Positions 10,715 to 21,861 of a stretch of 64,000 nucleotides of DNA are shown here, in pieces. Under the pieces are notes generated by a model, which was given only the letters and a program-made list of their open reading frames with translations, did no database searches and was not told the origin of the DNA. The translations under genes and the position numbers were made by a program. Origin of the DNA: Rattus norvegicus (lineage: Eukaryota > Chordata > Mammalia > Rodentia > Muridae); contig NC_086026.1 of assembly GCF_036323735.1 (NCBI RefSeq), positions 75,227,039 to 75,291,038 on the forward strand, in the 5' to 3' direction. Numbering within the stretch: position 1 is the stretch's first letter; every line of letters begins with the position of its first letter.

Positions 10715-10800
10715 TCTCCACAGGTACTGGAGAGATGGCTCAGGGGAGCTGCCAAGCCTAGCAACATGAGTCCACTCTCTGGTACCAATATGGTGGAAGG
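10715..10800 (+). repeat. B2 SINE 5' fragment
   Basis: TACTGGAGAGATGGCTCAGGGG is a B2 head. The rest is lost. Confidence 0.55.
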
Positions 10801-11079
10801 AGAGAATTAATACCATAGAGCATAATAAGGCAATTTCAGAACTTGCCTAGTATCAGACAGCTCTCACCTCCAAGGAAAAATCACAGAAGAGAAAAAACCC
10901 AAGGTTTGCCCTGAGTGCTGGACTAGATATGATGTAATGGGTATTTGCCATTTCTGATTTCTGAACTCTGACCCAAGAACAAACCGCAAGAGAAGTATGA
11001 AAAACTCAACCCTTTTGGATCTAGATGTGTCTCATTCATTGATCTGGCTGCTCACAGCCCAACTACTACTGCTAAAGCA

Positions 11080-11240
11080 AGGGAGGGGGAGGGGAGGACA
11101 GCGAGGTGAGAAGGAAGGAGGGGGAGGGTCTGGGTTGTGACTACAGGAGGACAGTAATTAGTGCTCTACTCTGCTGGAGAAGTCTTCAGGGCAAAGAGTC
11201 AGGATGGGCGATGAGAGAGGGAGGGGGGCAGCACAAGGAG
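11080..11240. repeat. Purine-rich (GGAGGGG) stretch
   Basis: G-run-rich segment (GGGAGGGGGAGGGG, GGAGGGGGAGGG, GGGAGGGGGGC) with G-quadruplex potential. Confidence 0.6.
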
Positions 11241-11375
11241 GTGCCACAGAGTGACAGGAGAGGACCTGCAAGTTTATGAACAATTCAAACAAAACAAACC
11301 CATGACAGTGCTTGCCTCTCCAAGTCTACAACCTAAATTCAATCCCAAGAAGCCACAGGAAGGAAGGAGATGGGG

Positions 11376-11385
<10 letters not shown>

Positions 11386-11430
<45 letters not shown>
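11386..11430. repeat. (AC)n microsatellite
   Basis: About 22 AC units followed by imperfect TACATA/ACAT repeats to 11475. Confidence 0.95.
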
Positions 11431-11432
<2 letters not shown>

Positions 11433-12399
11433 AATACATACATATATACATACAAACATAAATACACACACATACAAATTAGAACCTTCACTCTACTGGG
11501 TCTACTGAGCTCAGAGAAAGACATCTGAACTTTAGAACAGTTGATATAGTTTCTTTCCTTTTGATACTCTGTGAATTCAATTCCTATGACTTCTCTTGGC
11601 TATACCCATTCCTGGGTATGGGTACATGATAAGAGAAGGACCATTGGTATAGAATATTATCACAAAACAAACATTAAGTTACTTGTTGATAATTTTAGCC
11701 TGGGGCCAAGAGTGGTGGTATTTGTCTTGTAATGCCAGCCCAGGTTACACAGGAAGACACCATCTCAGAAAGAGATGAGAGAGCAAACTGCCTCAATGAA
11801 CATGGAGATGGGAAATCATGCTAACTGAAGACGGTAACAGCAATCTAAAAGAAAAATCTATGAATTTTCAGAAATCCTCAAAATATATTGTTCCAAATCA
11901 CAGGAAATGCAGTAGTTGCTTTTATTTTATTGTTTTTAAAATAAATATTTAATAGAAATAGCTCTTTAACATCATTTGGCCCTTTGGTGATAATTTGGTT
12001 TTAATAAGTAACATTAGGAAGATCAAGAAAAAGTTATAAAGGCGGGGGGGGGGTGCTGCAAACTGAAGAAATGCAAACTTCGTGGAGGAAATGATATCTG
12101 TAAAATAGAAGCATGCAAATTTTTTGCATAAGAAGCTTCAGGTGACCTAGCAGAGCAAAGTCAGTTGGACCCTTTGCAAACAACTATCTGGGCATCCTCC
12201 CAGTGAGCTGTTTCACCATCGAGACAGCAAAGCATTTTCTGTTTCCCATTTCCTTCTAATAAGCAAGTCCTAGAAGCACTGAATTACCACTATTTCCTTC
12301 CCTTTCATGGGGCAGAAAGCCAGAACTTCCAGAAGTACAATAGGGCCACGTAGGGCCATGACTAAGGCATGCTATCAGAAAAGAATCTTTTTTCTCTAT

Positions 12400-12725
12400 T
12401 CCATTACCAGCTCACTCACAAATCAACAATAGGCATTAAGAAACGTGAAACAAAGTGCAATTTCACACATGTGAGCGGAGCCTACGCCACACAGGACTGA
12501 GTATTTTCTTGTCAGTGTGGCATGTGATTCTTCAGCCACCTGCTCAATAACCCTCTTCAGCTGCACAGCTGCTGCTGACGCCACACGCCTTGCTAGGCAG
12601 GTGCTTCGGTGAATTACCTGTTCCCTAGTGAAAAGAGTCCTTCACTGACACTGAGTGGACCCAGAGCCTGCCAATCAGCACCTCCCATCTTCACTCTGCC
12701 TGTCAGAGACGATATGAAGGTGCTA
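12400..12725. other. Repeat-free block, possible conserved non-coding element
   Basis: No SINE or simple repeat. Contains several E-boxes (CAGCTG, CACCTG) and balanced composition, with some CpG (GAGCGG, CTGACGCC). Conservation cannot be judged from one sequence. Confidence 0.25.
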
Positions 12726-14129
12726 CTTAACATACTGTGAGGTTTGTGTTCTGTTCATTTTCATTGCAATGTTGCTCTTTTTATTTTTAAAGAAGAAAAC
12801 TGTTTTTAAAAAGTAAAGTAGATGTGAGAATTAAGCCGATGAAAAGAAAACTTGCCACACAACCACAGGCTATCTTATCTCCATGCCTGGCCAGAGTCCC
12901 ATCCACGCTAGTTTTCCACAATGAAAATAATAATTGCTAAGCTGCCTTTGGAGCAGTGGAAATATTAAGATGCCTGGCAAAGAAGTAGAGAGAGGAAGCG
13001 AGAGGCAACTACTGGAGAACAAATATCCCTTATGTTTGTATCCTCCATGCCTGAGCTCAAGCTCAAGTGTTGATAGTCAGATAAATAAGGAGTGGCAATT
13101 CCACTTAACAGAGCAATCAGTAACCCCTCAACAAATTATCCTGTTCCAGGCATTTAGCTGCTAAATGCTAACTATAACATATTAGTACAGGAGCCATATC
13201 CACACACACAACATAATCATAAGCACTAATGTGTCTAGCTATAAAGACTTCACACAAGGAAATATTCCTACCAAGAAGGTGGAGGTGAAGAATTCAAAGT
13301 GACTTCTGAAACATAGTCACTCAAAATGCTATCTAAGGGATGGCCACACTCAAATGTCCAATTCTGAGACTACTAAATCTAATCAAGGCAAACTTAATGA
13401 GAGGGTCTGCCTTCACTGGCAACACTCAAGAAAACACACTAACAGCCCAAGAAGAAAAAAGCCTTAAATTCAGTTTAACTGGGGCATGCTAAGAAGCCTG
13501 GGACATACAGTCTAGGGCAGACAATACTTTAGTAAGCCTTAAAGACAGTTCTACTATAAAAAAAATTAAGTGTCTAAACAACCTGTTCTCTCCTATCAAA
13601 GTCCCACCATCTAAACGTAAAGAAACTCAATGATATAAAAGGAAAATGGTGGGAGAGACCACAATTAGCACTTATTGTCTTGAAAGACCTTTACCCAAAA
13701 CCAAAGGCCAAAGTGCCCGTTCAGTGATAAACTACAGAAAATGGTTAGCTAGCTATTTTATCCACTATCTACTGAAGACAATCCCCTGTGTATATGTAAT
13801 TGTTACATATTTACAGTAATCGATTATATATATGTAACTGAGAGAGACAGAGACAGAGGCAGACTTAATGGTACCAAAACACTGCTTGGAGACTTTCATG
13901 ACACCGTCAAGGATATGATTCTTCCTATCCTTCTCTAATACTAGATCCAAATGATTTTTAGCAGTTCTGCTCTGTGGCTAATTTCTCTCCACAATACCTG
14001 AGAATCATCCTCTCTAGTTAAGTATTGTATTATAAAGGGAAAGTTTTGTTTTCAAAGCTTGTCTTGGGCAAATTAAAGCGGCTTTTTTTTTGTTATGTAA
14101 TTATTCACCAGGAAGTCACCATTTAAAAA

Positions 14130-14240
14130 GGTATCTGGGTGCAGGGCAGAGGTGCATTCCTGTAATTGCTAGCACTAAGCAGGCTGAAGCAGAAGGATTT
14201 TGAGTTAGAGACCAGTCTGGGCAACTAGTTAGTCCCTATT
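14130..14240 (+). repeat. B1 SINE, diverged
   Basis: TATCTGGGTGCAGGGCAGAGG through GAGTTAGAGACCAGTCTGGGC. Confidence 0.65.
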
Positions 14241-15868
14241 GGGGGAGGGGCACCGGTTTTGACTCCCCTATCTTACTTATATACTGGTCTTTAGTGGTTT
14301 TCCTAAGAGAACAAACAAAAATAACTGCAGGAGAGTCTCATTTCTATACAAAAACATTTAAATACGATGTTTTATATAAGTACAGAACCCTCTTCTTGCA
14401 GTCACCTTCCTCAAAGGTCTGCCACAAAGCATGAGGGTGGCGTGTCCCAGACGCTATTCCTCCACAACTTAGTTACAGGCTAACCAAAGAGGCAGGCACA
14501 ACATGGCTGGCATCCTCTATTCTTCTGAAAAATGTGTGCCAGTGAGCCCTGCATTGTTCCTCACTCAAAAAGAAGAGCCTTTCTGTCTGGCCTCCTCCAA
14601 TGGCAAGCCCCAGTCTGGAAAAGGAAGAAAATGGCACTGAGGAGCCTGGGAGATGGAGCATATCCAAAGCTCTCAGACAAGACTTGAACCTATGACCTTC
14701 ACTGTGTACACAATAGGCGGGTGAGAAGGACCGGTTTATCTCTGCTGCAACAGTTCTCAGCCCTGGGGTAGCACTCCCGATAAAATGACACGACTATTGT
14801 GTAGCAGCAGAACAGTCATCTCTCACAACAGCCTAAACCAGCACTCCCTTCCCCAAGACAAAGCAGCAGGGGTGAAATTAACTCAAGGCTGCAGTGCAAA
14901 GCCTAATACAGAAAAGAGAGGCCTGTGGGGGCTTAGGGACTCTCCTCAACCCCTGGGGCTCTAGACACATGGCTGGAAACAGACAGGCTTTCTCCCCCAT
15001 CTTTCCCACTCTCATTTAGGTAGGAAGCGGTTTCTGAGAGAATTTAATCATCTGTGATTTGTTCAGAAATATTCCCCCTGAAGGGCTCTGCTCTCTCCAC
15101 CCTGTGTGAGCCTAATTCCTAGAAGCCGAAATGACTGTTTGCCGCTGCCTGTTTCACAAACACACATTAATTGGTCAGATGTGTCTCCTCCTCCTCAGCC
15201 CCAGAGGGAGGAAGGAGAATGTGAGCAAAGCACAGAGATGATCCAACCGTAATTACACATAAAGGGAAAAGAGGGCAGCATGGGTTTTCCAAACAGGACA
15301 GGGTCTCAAACCCTCCCGGGGATACAGGGACAGCAGTTTAAAGTCCAGGCCTAGGGATCCCTCCATCTTGAAGAAAAGGACAAGAGTAAATGTGACCTAA
15401 GACTGGGAAGGCGCACACACCCACAACCTACTGACTGCACGCTCCCAGCCACCTTGCTCCCCTTCCCGGGCCGCGCACACGTCCTGCTTTCAACCCGACG
15501 CTCCCGACGCTCCCCCGAGTCCCTAACGAGCCCCAGTCGCCCCGGGGCCCCCTCAGCGGAGCCTCAGAAAACTCTCTGGCCTGCCCCTACCACCTGGCCA
15601 GACCAGAGACTATCCTGGGTACCGCCGCCCTCAGCCCGAACCGCCCGGGCCACGCTTTGAACTTCACCTCAGGCCCCCTCCCCCACCCACGCAACGACCC
15701 CGCTTTCCCCGCACACACCTTCCCCTCGCTCCGCCCCGGCCCCCCCAACCCCCACTTCCTCCGCCCGGCGCCGCTGCCCCGGCGCCCTCCGCGCCCCTCG
15801 GCGCCGGGCCTCCCTCGGCGTCGCCTCCCCCCCTCCCAGCCCCGGCTCCACACAAAGCTTAGACTCAC

Positions 15869-16071
15869 CGCGCGGCCGGTCCCGGGAGCCGCCACCTCCG
15901 CCCGCCCGGGGCCCCGGGCCGCAGAGCCACCACTGCTACGCGCCCCGGGCCGCCATCTGGGCCGCGGCCCCTCCCCCTCCCCGCCCCGGCTCTCCGCCCC
16001 TCCCCGCGCCGCTCCGCCCCGCCTGGCCGGGGCCGCTGTGTCCGGGGCTGCGGGTCTCTCAGCCGCCGCTG

Positions 16072-16103
<32 letters not shown>

Positions 16104-16140
16104 ATCCCGGACAACCAGGGCAGCCTGGAAGACCCGGACA
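15869..16140 (-). other. Zfp609: Zfp609 exon 1 (5' UTR), 5' end uncertain
   Basis: On the minus strand the GC-rich exon ends at a consensus donor, CGCGCG|GTGAGT (donor 15868-15863). Zfp609 encodes a zinc-finger protein that works with cohesin/NIPBL and Integrator in transcription. Its first exon is non-coding, with the start codon in exon 2, which would be outside this window. The transcription start is not visible in sequence; 16140 is a guess. The exon contains a CGG repeat and an ATG-initiated open frame (see findings). Confidence 0.65.
16061..16103 (-). repeat. CCG/CGG trinucleotide repeat in Zfp609 exon 1
   Basis: An imperfect (CCG)n tract on the plus strand, with about eight uninterrupted CCG units at 16078-16102 and CTG/CCA interruptions before them. 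On the transcribed strand it is a 5'-UTR CGG repeat and encodes an Ala run in the ATG-initiated frame. Confidence 0.9.
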
Positions 16141-16589
16141 CTGGATTCTCGTGCTCTCGGATCCGGATTCCGTGCGCTGTGGAGTCTGGAGCGGGCGAGT
16201 GCGCGAGGAAACCCGGAACCTGGATGTAGGAGCTAAGTCCTGGGTCTCTAAATGCGCTGTTGCTGCGAGCCCTGAGAAAAGAATGCTGGAAAACCTGGCG
16301 GGCGGGTTGAAACTAAGATAAGCTCAGAAGCCAGGGCTGGACAGTTTGAACCCAGTGCTCTCTCCTCGAGCAAAGATTTCTGGCTGGATAAGACTTCTCA
16401 CCGAAAAGTCTCTGGAGAAGCGTTAGATCTTAAATGCAGATGTTTTTTCACCGTGGAAAGAGGAAAGACCATGGGATCTGAACATGAACAGATCTACAAA
16501 GAACAGAAGACAAGTGCACAGCTCTTGATGGTCTCATCCATTTTGCCGTTTAGTTCGGCAAACTATTTTAAGAAAAGAATTTAGGGTGG

Positions 16590-16755
16590 GGGTTGGGGGA
16601 CGGGACACGTGTCGTGGCGCACGTATGCAGGTCAGGCGACAATTTTCGAGAGTCGCTTCTTTCCCCCTACCATTTGGTTTTAGGGATCAAACTTAGGTCC
16701 TTTGACTTGGCAGCGCGCAACTTTACCTACTGAGTCATCTCACTGGCCCGCAAAC
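16590..16755 (-). repeat. B3 SINE (old, CpG-rich)
   Basis: Inverted B3: GGTCAGGCGACAATTTTCG, GGGATCAAACTTAGGTCC and CTACTGAGTCATCTCACTGGCC. It lies just upstream of the Zfp609 island. Confidence 0.75.
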
Positions 16756-17795
16756 TCCTTTTTTATTTGTCTTAAGTTTTTTGATTACCGTTTGTTTTCC
16801 TCTAGAGTACCGGTTTATAGAGCCTTCTGTGTCCCTTTTCACCTCACCATCCAGTATCACTAAATCCTACTGCTTTTTATCTTGAGCCCTTTTCTGCACT
16901 CCATCCCACCATCCTATCACTATAGATTGTGGCTTTTAAACCTGTTATCCATCTTCAGATTGCTCAGCACACCATCTCCTACACAGTAGACATTCTGTTC
17001 ATGTGTAATTGAGCCCTCCCACCAGTTGCTTATGAAACAGCTTCATGACCTAAGATTTCCACCTCCTACCACAGCAAACCAGTGTTTATCTTAATTCTCT
17101 AGAACCCCCATCATGCTCTTCCTGTGTCCTTAACATTTTATTGGGCTATGCAGTTACCTTTATTTTCTTATTCTAAGGGCATTCTTTACTGGTGCCATTC
17201 TAAATAGCATGTGACTTATGTGAATCATAAGGTCCCTTCACTCTCCCTTGCTATCTCCACAAAAAGAAAAGGAGGGTGGGAGGGCTGACAGCTTAAAGAT
17301 GAACACTAACCGTCTAGTCTAGGAAAAAGTAATAATACCCTTTTAGTCAATAGTCACACTGTTCTTGGATAGTAAAGGGACAGAACTGACTCGGGGACAG
17401 CCAACTTTCCAATCTATATGCTATATTACAAAATGAGGGTTTACTTAACAGAGAGGAAAAACAGGGTTTAGTGTTCTATATTTCTGTGATTTAATTAAGT
17501 GTTTAACATTGTAGAAATAGACTAAAACAATTGGGGGACAAGTAAACAGTTCTACTTAGCTTTTAATCAGTTAGCTGACTCTGACTAAAGACAAGGATCT
17601 AATGCATAAGACAGTAAGAGAATCTCAGGTTTTGACTTCTTATATCTCTAGAGCAAGTATTGGCAAAATAATAGCTCAAAGAACAAATCAGATTCACCAC
17701 ATGTTTTGGCAAATCCTATGAGTTAAAAACTAGTTTTTACATTTTAACAATAATTAAATAGAAGAATATATTTTACAACACAAAAATTATATGAA
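16755..17795. other. Intergenic, no recognised feature
   Basis: AT-rich single-copy sequence between Trip4 and Zfp609. No repeat or exon is recognised apart from short pyrimidine- and purine-rich runs. Confidence 0.4.
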
Positions 17796-17796
17796 T

Positions 17797-17925
17797 CTGG
17801 TGTGGTGGTACAGACTCCAGCACTTGGGAGCTTGCTAAATTCAAGGTTAGGCCTGGGCTTGAACTGGGCTTACACAGAGAGACTGTCTCAAAAGAGAGTC
17901 TCCAAAAACAAACAAACAAACAGTT
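17797..17925 (+). repeat. B1 SINE
   Basis: TCTGGTGTGGTGGTACAGACTCCAGCACTTGGGAG and an A-rich (CAAA)n tail. Confidence 0.75.
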
Positions 17926-18204
17926 TTACTAGATGGAGCCAAGCTTACTTACTCACATTCTCCACGGATGTATTTGCAGTTCAACAGCAAACTGAATGGT
18001 TTATAAAACCAAAGCCATTTGCTACCTGCTCTTAATGGAATGACTGCTAAGCCCTGCCCCCTGCTGTTCAGTTCAGAAGTCACCAGCTACATATGAGCTA
18101 TTAGGGCACTGAAGATACAGTGACTGAACAAATGAGGCTTTACTTAAAATTGAATTCAAATTTAAACAGAGTGTGGCCAGTGGCTACCATATTAGACAGC
18201 ACAA

Positions 18205-18280
18205 CTCTAGGGAACCACCTGCTTCTGCATCCCAAATGCTGGGACTAAAGGCGTGCAACCACCATGTCCAACTAGACTCT
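18205..18280 (-). repeat. B1 fragment
   Basis: CCACCTGCTTCTGCATCCC and GGGACTAAAGGCGTGCAACC. Confidence 0.7.
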
Positions 18281-18689
18281 TCTTAAGTCTAATGTGTGCT
18301 TTTCTACTCATGCCCAGAACTTCTTTCCTGACACATCTCTCTGTGGATTTGGGTACCCCCTTCTCCCCCCTTTTCCCTGACTCTAATCTCAGGTACTTTT
18401 TACTGGGATTTGTTTCTGGGCTATCCCATCTTCACAACTGAAATTCAACATCCTGTCAGTTTACATTTCCTCTCTTGTGTTCACACACGTAAATGGACAT
18501 TTATTCAAGTTCATTGTGACGAGGATGGCACTGCGGCTGTGTTCTTTTTTCTCTGCAGGAGAGAAGTAGAAAAGCTCTCTGCAGGCTGCATCCCTTGCTG
18601 CCTTGGAGCTGTTGGTGTGGATCGCCTCCTCCCAAACGCATTCACAGAAGCTGAGAATAGCAGATGTATGCTTGCTATTTGAATCTCAA

Positions 18690-18930
18690 GGAAGAAAATA
18701 TCCTTTATCACTGGACTGACTTCCGTCCTCCCGGCCTGACAGACCCAAGTTAGCTGATTTCTCCAGATTAGTGGCTGAGCTGGTCAAGTGAACAGCCCCA
18801 TGCCATCTAATCGTGGCTAGGCCCCACATGGCATTAAACAAATCCTCTAAATTAAATGGCCACCACATGAATGGGCTACAAGAGAGACAGTAATTAAAAT
18901 GGAAAAGATTAAGTGTCATAAATCATAGAA
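18690..18930. other. Repeat-free block with homeobox-type sites
   Basis: No repeat is seen. It contains TAATTAAAA, ATTAAATGG, TAATCG and TTATCACT-type sites. A conserved regulatory role is only a guess. Confidence 0.2.
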
Positions 18931-19099
18931 GCCCGTAACTATACTTATTTGTAAATGTAATCTTTGAAGTGTCTCACATTTACATGCTAGGGGGAAAATG
19001 GGTTTACAATAAAATTCCAGTTTAAAAAGAAAAGACAGGACACTTAGTTCTCTGTATTAGCTAAAGAAGAAGAAAAAAAAATCCAAATTCTTTTTCTTT

Positions 19100-19215
19100 T
19101 TTCCTGTGTGACAGGGCTTACTATATAGCCTTTACTGGCCTGGAACTCAGAGACCACTTGCCTCAGCCTCCTGAGTGCTGGGATTAAAGATGTATACTCC
19201 CATATCTGGCCAAAT
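19100..19215 (-). repeat. B1 SINE
   Basis: GGGCTTACTATATAGCCT, TGCCTCAGCCTCCTGAGTGCTGGGATTAAAG. Confidence 0.85.
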
Positions 19216-20955
19216 TCTTAACTATTCTAAGTACTTCTCTAAGGATAAGATCTCATCAACTCTAATAATTTCTGATATGCACTATTATGAGCTCAAATAA
19301 AGGAAACTGAATCTTGTCTGGAAAAAAAACAAAAAAAGCCATTTCCTTTACTGTATAAATTAATGGCATCTTAATTCAGTCATTCAAAAGGGAACACAGA
19401 AGCAGCAACAGAAAAGCAACTCAGAAACTCAGAACTTCCTTAGGCAAAACTACCCCAGTGTAACAGGGCCAGAGAGAAGTGTCATAATACACCACAGGCT
19501 ATTCTTGGACAAGTTTGGACTCAGGCTACTAAGAGTTTCCATCCGACTTTAAATTATACTATTCATCAGTGAGCAACTGAGGGCCATCTACCCGCAAGCT
19601 TCTCCCACACTTCCTCCCTTGGGTCTCAGCAAACAGAAGAGAGACCTTATACTACCACTACCATGTGAACCAAAGACAGACTTTCTCAGCCTAACCATGA
19701 AAAGGAGAAGTTTCCAAGTAGTCCTGCCATTTATTTATGTGGTTCTGGCTGTGTATTTGAGAAGCTGAGGTGGGTTCTCACAAACTTGCAAAGCTTGGGC
19801 TGAGGAGGTAAGCTGTTGACATTCCTGACTTTTTTCTTTTAAGGTGTGCACACAAATTATCCACATAGACAAAGTAATCTATACTCTTCTGTACAAAGGC
19901 TGTCTTCAAATAAAAGAGCAGAGAACCCCCCTTCCTTGTCTTTTCTCATTCTATCTTTCAACTTTATTTTGATATTAAGAGAGCCAGACAATTTCAGCAT
20001 AGAATTTGAGGTGCTACTGCTTGGTAAACTATTAACTACAAAATAAACACAGTTTTGCCTTCAACAATGGTAGGGTTTCCAAGAGGCCAAAAAGACATCT
20101 CTGAGGTTAGTACATGCCATTAACTGTCTTCTTCCACTTTCCACACAGAGGTCCAGCAGAACAAGCGAGGGTACTGCCTGTGTGCACCACTAGGACTGGG
20201 ATCTGATAGGGCTTCCCTGGGAATCCAGAGGGGTCAGTCCCCATAGGACCAATGCTATGCAACAAGCAGTTCACAGCTGAGTGAGCATTGATGTGGACCG
20301 AGTGGAGGCATTTCAATGCAAATAAATGCTGAATATGTAGGATTAAAGAAAGGGAAATCAATCTTTTTCATAATACAAGGTACTGTTTTTTTCTTTCTCA
20401 CTTGCTCTTTCTTTTTTAAGTCAAGCACACAAACTGTTGGAGAGAGTCCAACATCCCCAGTGTGGTCGTAGTGTTTTAAAGAGCAGAACATTTAAAATCA
20501 TGAACTTCCTAGGACCCAGCAACTGAGATCCCAGGAGCACTTTAGAAGAGCCTCAGAAACAAGTGATTCCTGAGAAGGGTTAAAGGGACCAGTGAAAAAT
20601 CTCACTTCAAACCAATCCTTATTTTTCCAGGCATGGCTTTCAGGATATTTATAGTTTTAAAAAGGCTTGCTTTCCACATTAGAGGGCTTTTTGATGTATT
20701 TACCAAAGGATTGTATTTCTAGTTTTTCTCTAATTGTCCCATCTACATGATACTTTTGCAAACAACACTAACAAAATAAACAGGGCAGCTTCAGGCTGCA
20801 TTAGCAGGTGGCTTCCTCACTTCCCAGTCTAAGCCATATTTTCAAACTAAAGCACAAAGAAATATGTCTTCATGTTATCTTTTCCAGAAAGAAAGAAAAC
20901 CTGCTAAGGATGGGAACTCTAGCTTCCACTCTGAGAGACTTGGTTAGAAGCTGAG
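19216..20955. other. Intergenic, no recognised gene
   Basis: Single-copy-looking sequence downstream of Trip4. Short frames show no protein similarity. A distal Trip4 poly(A) site could lie here: minus-strand AATAAA (TTTATT on plus) occurs near 19733 and 19965. Confidence 0.35.
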
Positions 20956-20957
20956 CA

Positions 20958-21066
20958 TGCCACTATTGATCTACACATTGGCACTTGAGAGGCTTTGGCA
21001 GGAGGACTTTGTAAGTTCCAGGCAAGCCTGGGTCACAGAATGAGACCCAGTCTCAAGATGTCAAAA
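20958..21066 (+). repeat. B1 SINE
   Basis: GAGCATGCCACTATTGATCT start, then GGCAAGCCTGGGTCACAGAATGAGACCCAGTCTCA. Confidence 0.7.
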
Positions 21067-21069
21067 GCA

Positions 21070-21548
21070 GAACATTTGGTAAGAACATTCTCACTTCATC
21101 ACAGGCTTATATTAAACAAAGACTCCTCCATCATCCTAATATTCTCCATTCTATTATTTTGAGAAAAAAAATTAAATTCAAAGAGTCTCTTGTAAAAATG
21201 TTAATATATGTTAAGATTTTCCTAATTACAAATACAAATCTCACAGAGGAAAATAATTTCCAATTTGTTCCTTCCTGTTTTGAATTTAGTTCTGAGGAAA
21301 ATGTCAAAGACCTAGAATTTTTAAAATGAGTTTTTATAAATAACATATTTAAAGATTTTTGACCCACTACATAAAGAATCCCATCCTTTAAGAAAAAAAT
21401 ATACAGATTTGGTAAGAGTTTAAATTCTCAGAGACCGAAGCCTGGTGCCAAGCCTTTTAGCTTTCTACTGCTTCCATCCCAAAGGACCAGCGGATAGCAA
21501 TTTAGTACACAAGACTCCACTATGTTGTATAGTTCCTTTTTTCCTGGG
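21070..21548 (-). other. Trip4: Probable Trip4 3' UTR and downstream flank
   Basis: AT-rich single-copy-looking sequence directly after the stop codon, with no SINE until the B1 ending near 21065. I found no canonical AATAAA on the minus strand between 21549 and 21100. Only weak variants exist, so the polyadenylation site is undetermined. It could be close to the stop, driven by the hexamer inside the last codons, or further downstream. Confidence 0.4.
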
Positions 21549-21616
21549 TCAGACAGCTTTATTCTGCTTCATTAACCCCTTCTTTGCTCCTTGATGGATC
21601 TTGGAATCCAGTTTCC
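21549..21616 (-). CDS. Trip4: Trip4 terminal coding exon and stop
   Basis: The acceptor CTCTTACAG|GG completes the split Trp codon. The exon then encodes KLDSKIHQGAKKGLMKQNKAV and a TGA stop at 21551-21549. This is the C-terminus of TRIP4, a basic tail after the ASCH domain. The Asn-Lys codons just before the end read AATAAA, so a perfect poly(A) hexamer overlaps the coding sequence. The 3' UTR must lie below 21549. Its end was not identified. Confidence 0.95.
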
Positions 21617-21794
21617 CTGTAAGAGAAAAAAGAAGTCTCACTCATTATTTATTTTTATATTTGCATTGCAAATCTTTCCTGGCCTCCTAGGTCTTCTGGT
21701 TACTGTGTTCCTGTCACATTCAATTATCTTGCTTCAGGACGCTGGACATTTCCAAACTTCAGGGTTTTATTTTCTAAGAAGAAAGCAGTGGGAA

Positions 21795-21861
21795 TACTGT
21801 AGACATAGACAGACAAACATACACAGACACACAGACACACACATACACACACACACACATT
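21795..21861. repeat. (ACAG)n/(AC)n microsatellite
   Basis: ACATAGACAGACAAACATACACAGACACACAGACACACACA-type imperfect tract. Confidence 0.85.

Larger units (their letters stand above)
1..15450 (-). other. Zfp609: Zfp609 intron 1 (inferred)
   Basis: Lies downstream of the Zfp609 exon 1 donor. Human ZNF609 has a very large first intron. I found no coding exon here. The content is SINEs, an L1 3' end, short tandem repeats and single-copy DNA. Stretches with no recognised repeat include about 1400-1970, 5400-5540, 6970-7455, 7575-8570, 9405-9695, 9870-10710, 11430-11695, 11790-14125 and 14240-15450. Confidence 0.6.
15450..16250 (-). promoter_or_regulatory. Zfp609: CpG-island promoter of Zfp609
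   Basis: About 800 bases of very GC- and CpG-rich sequence, with many GGGCGG/CCGCCC (Sp1-type) boxes and no TATA box. It stands out against AT-rich flanks and is free of repeats. In mammals the gene immediately downstream of TRIP4, on the same strand and about 5 kb away, is ZNF609. The Trip4 stop here is about 5.4 kb from this island on the same strand. The minus-strand donor at 15868/15869 gives the direction. Weak divergent plus-strand transcription is common at such islands but cannot be judged here. Confidence 0.85.

Noticed and set aside
15587..16141. 184-codon minus-strand open frame across the CpG island as a protein gene
   Set aside because: It runs through the exon 1 donor into intron and owes its length to GC-rich, stop-poor sequence. 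Only the part within exon 1 is discussed as a possible uORF.
15657..16229. 190-codon plus-strand Pro/Ala/Arg-rich frame in the CpG island
   Set aside because: Composition-driven open frame on the antisense strand, with no family resemblance.
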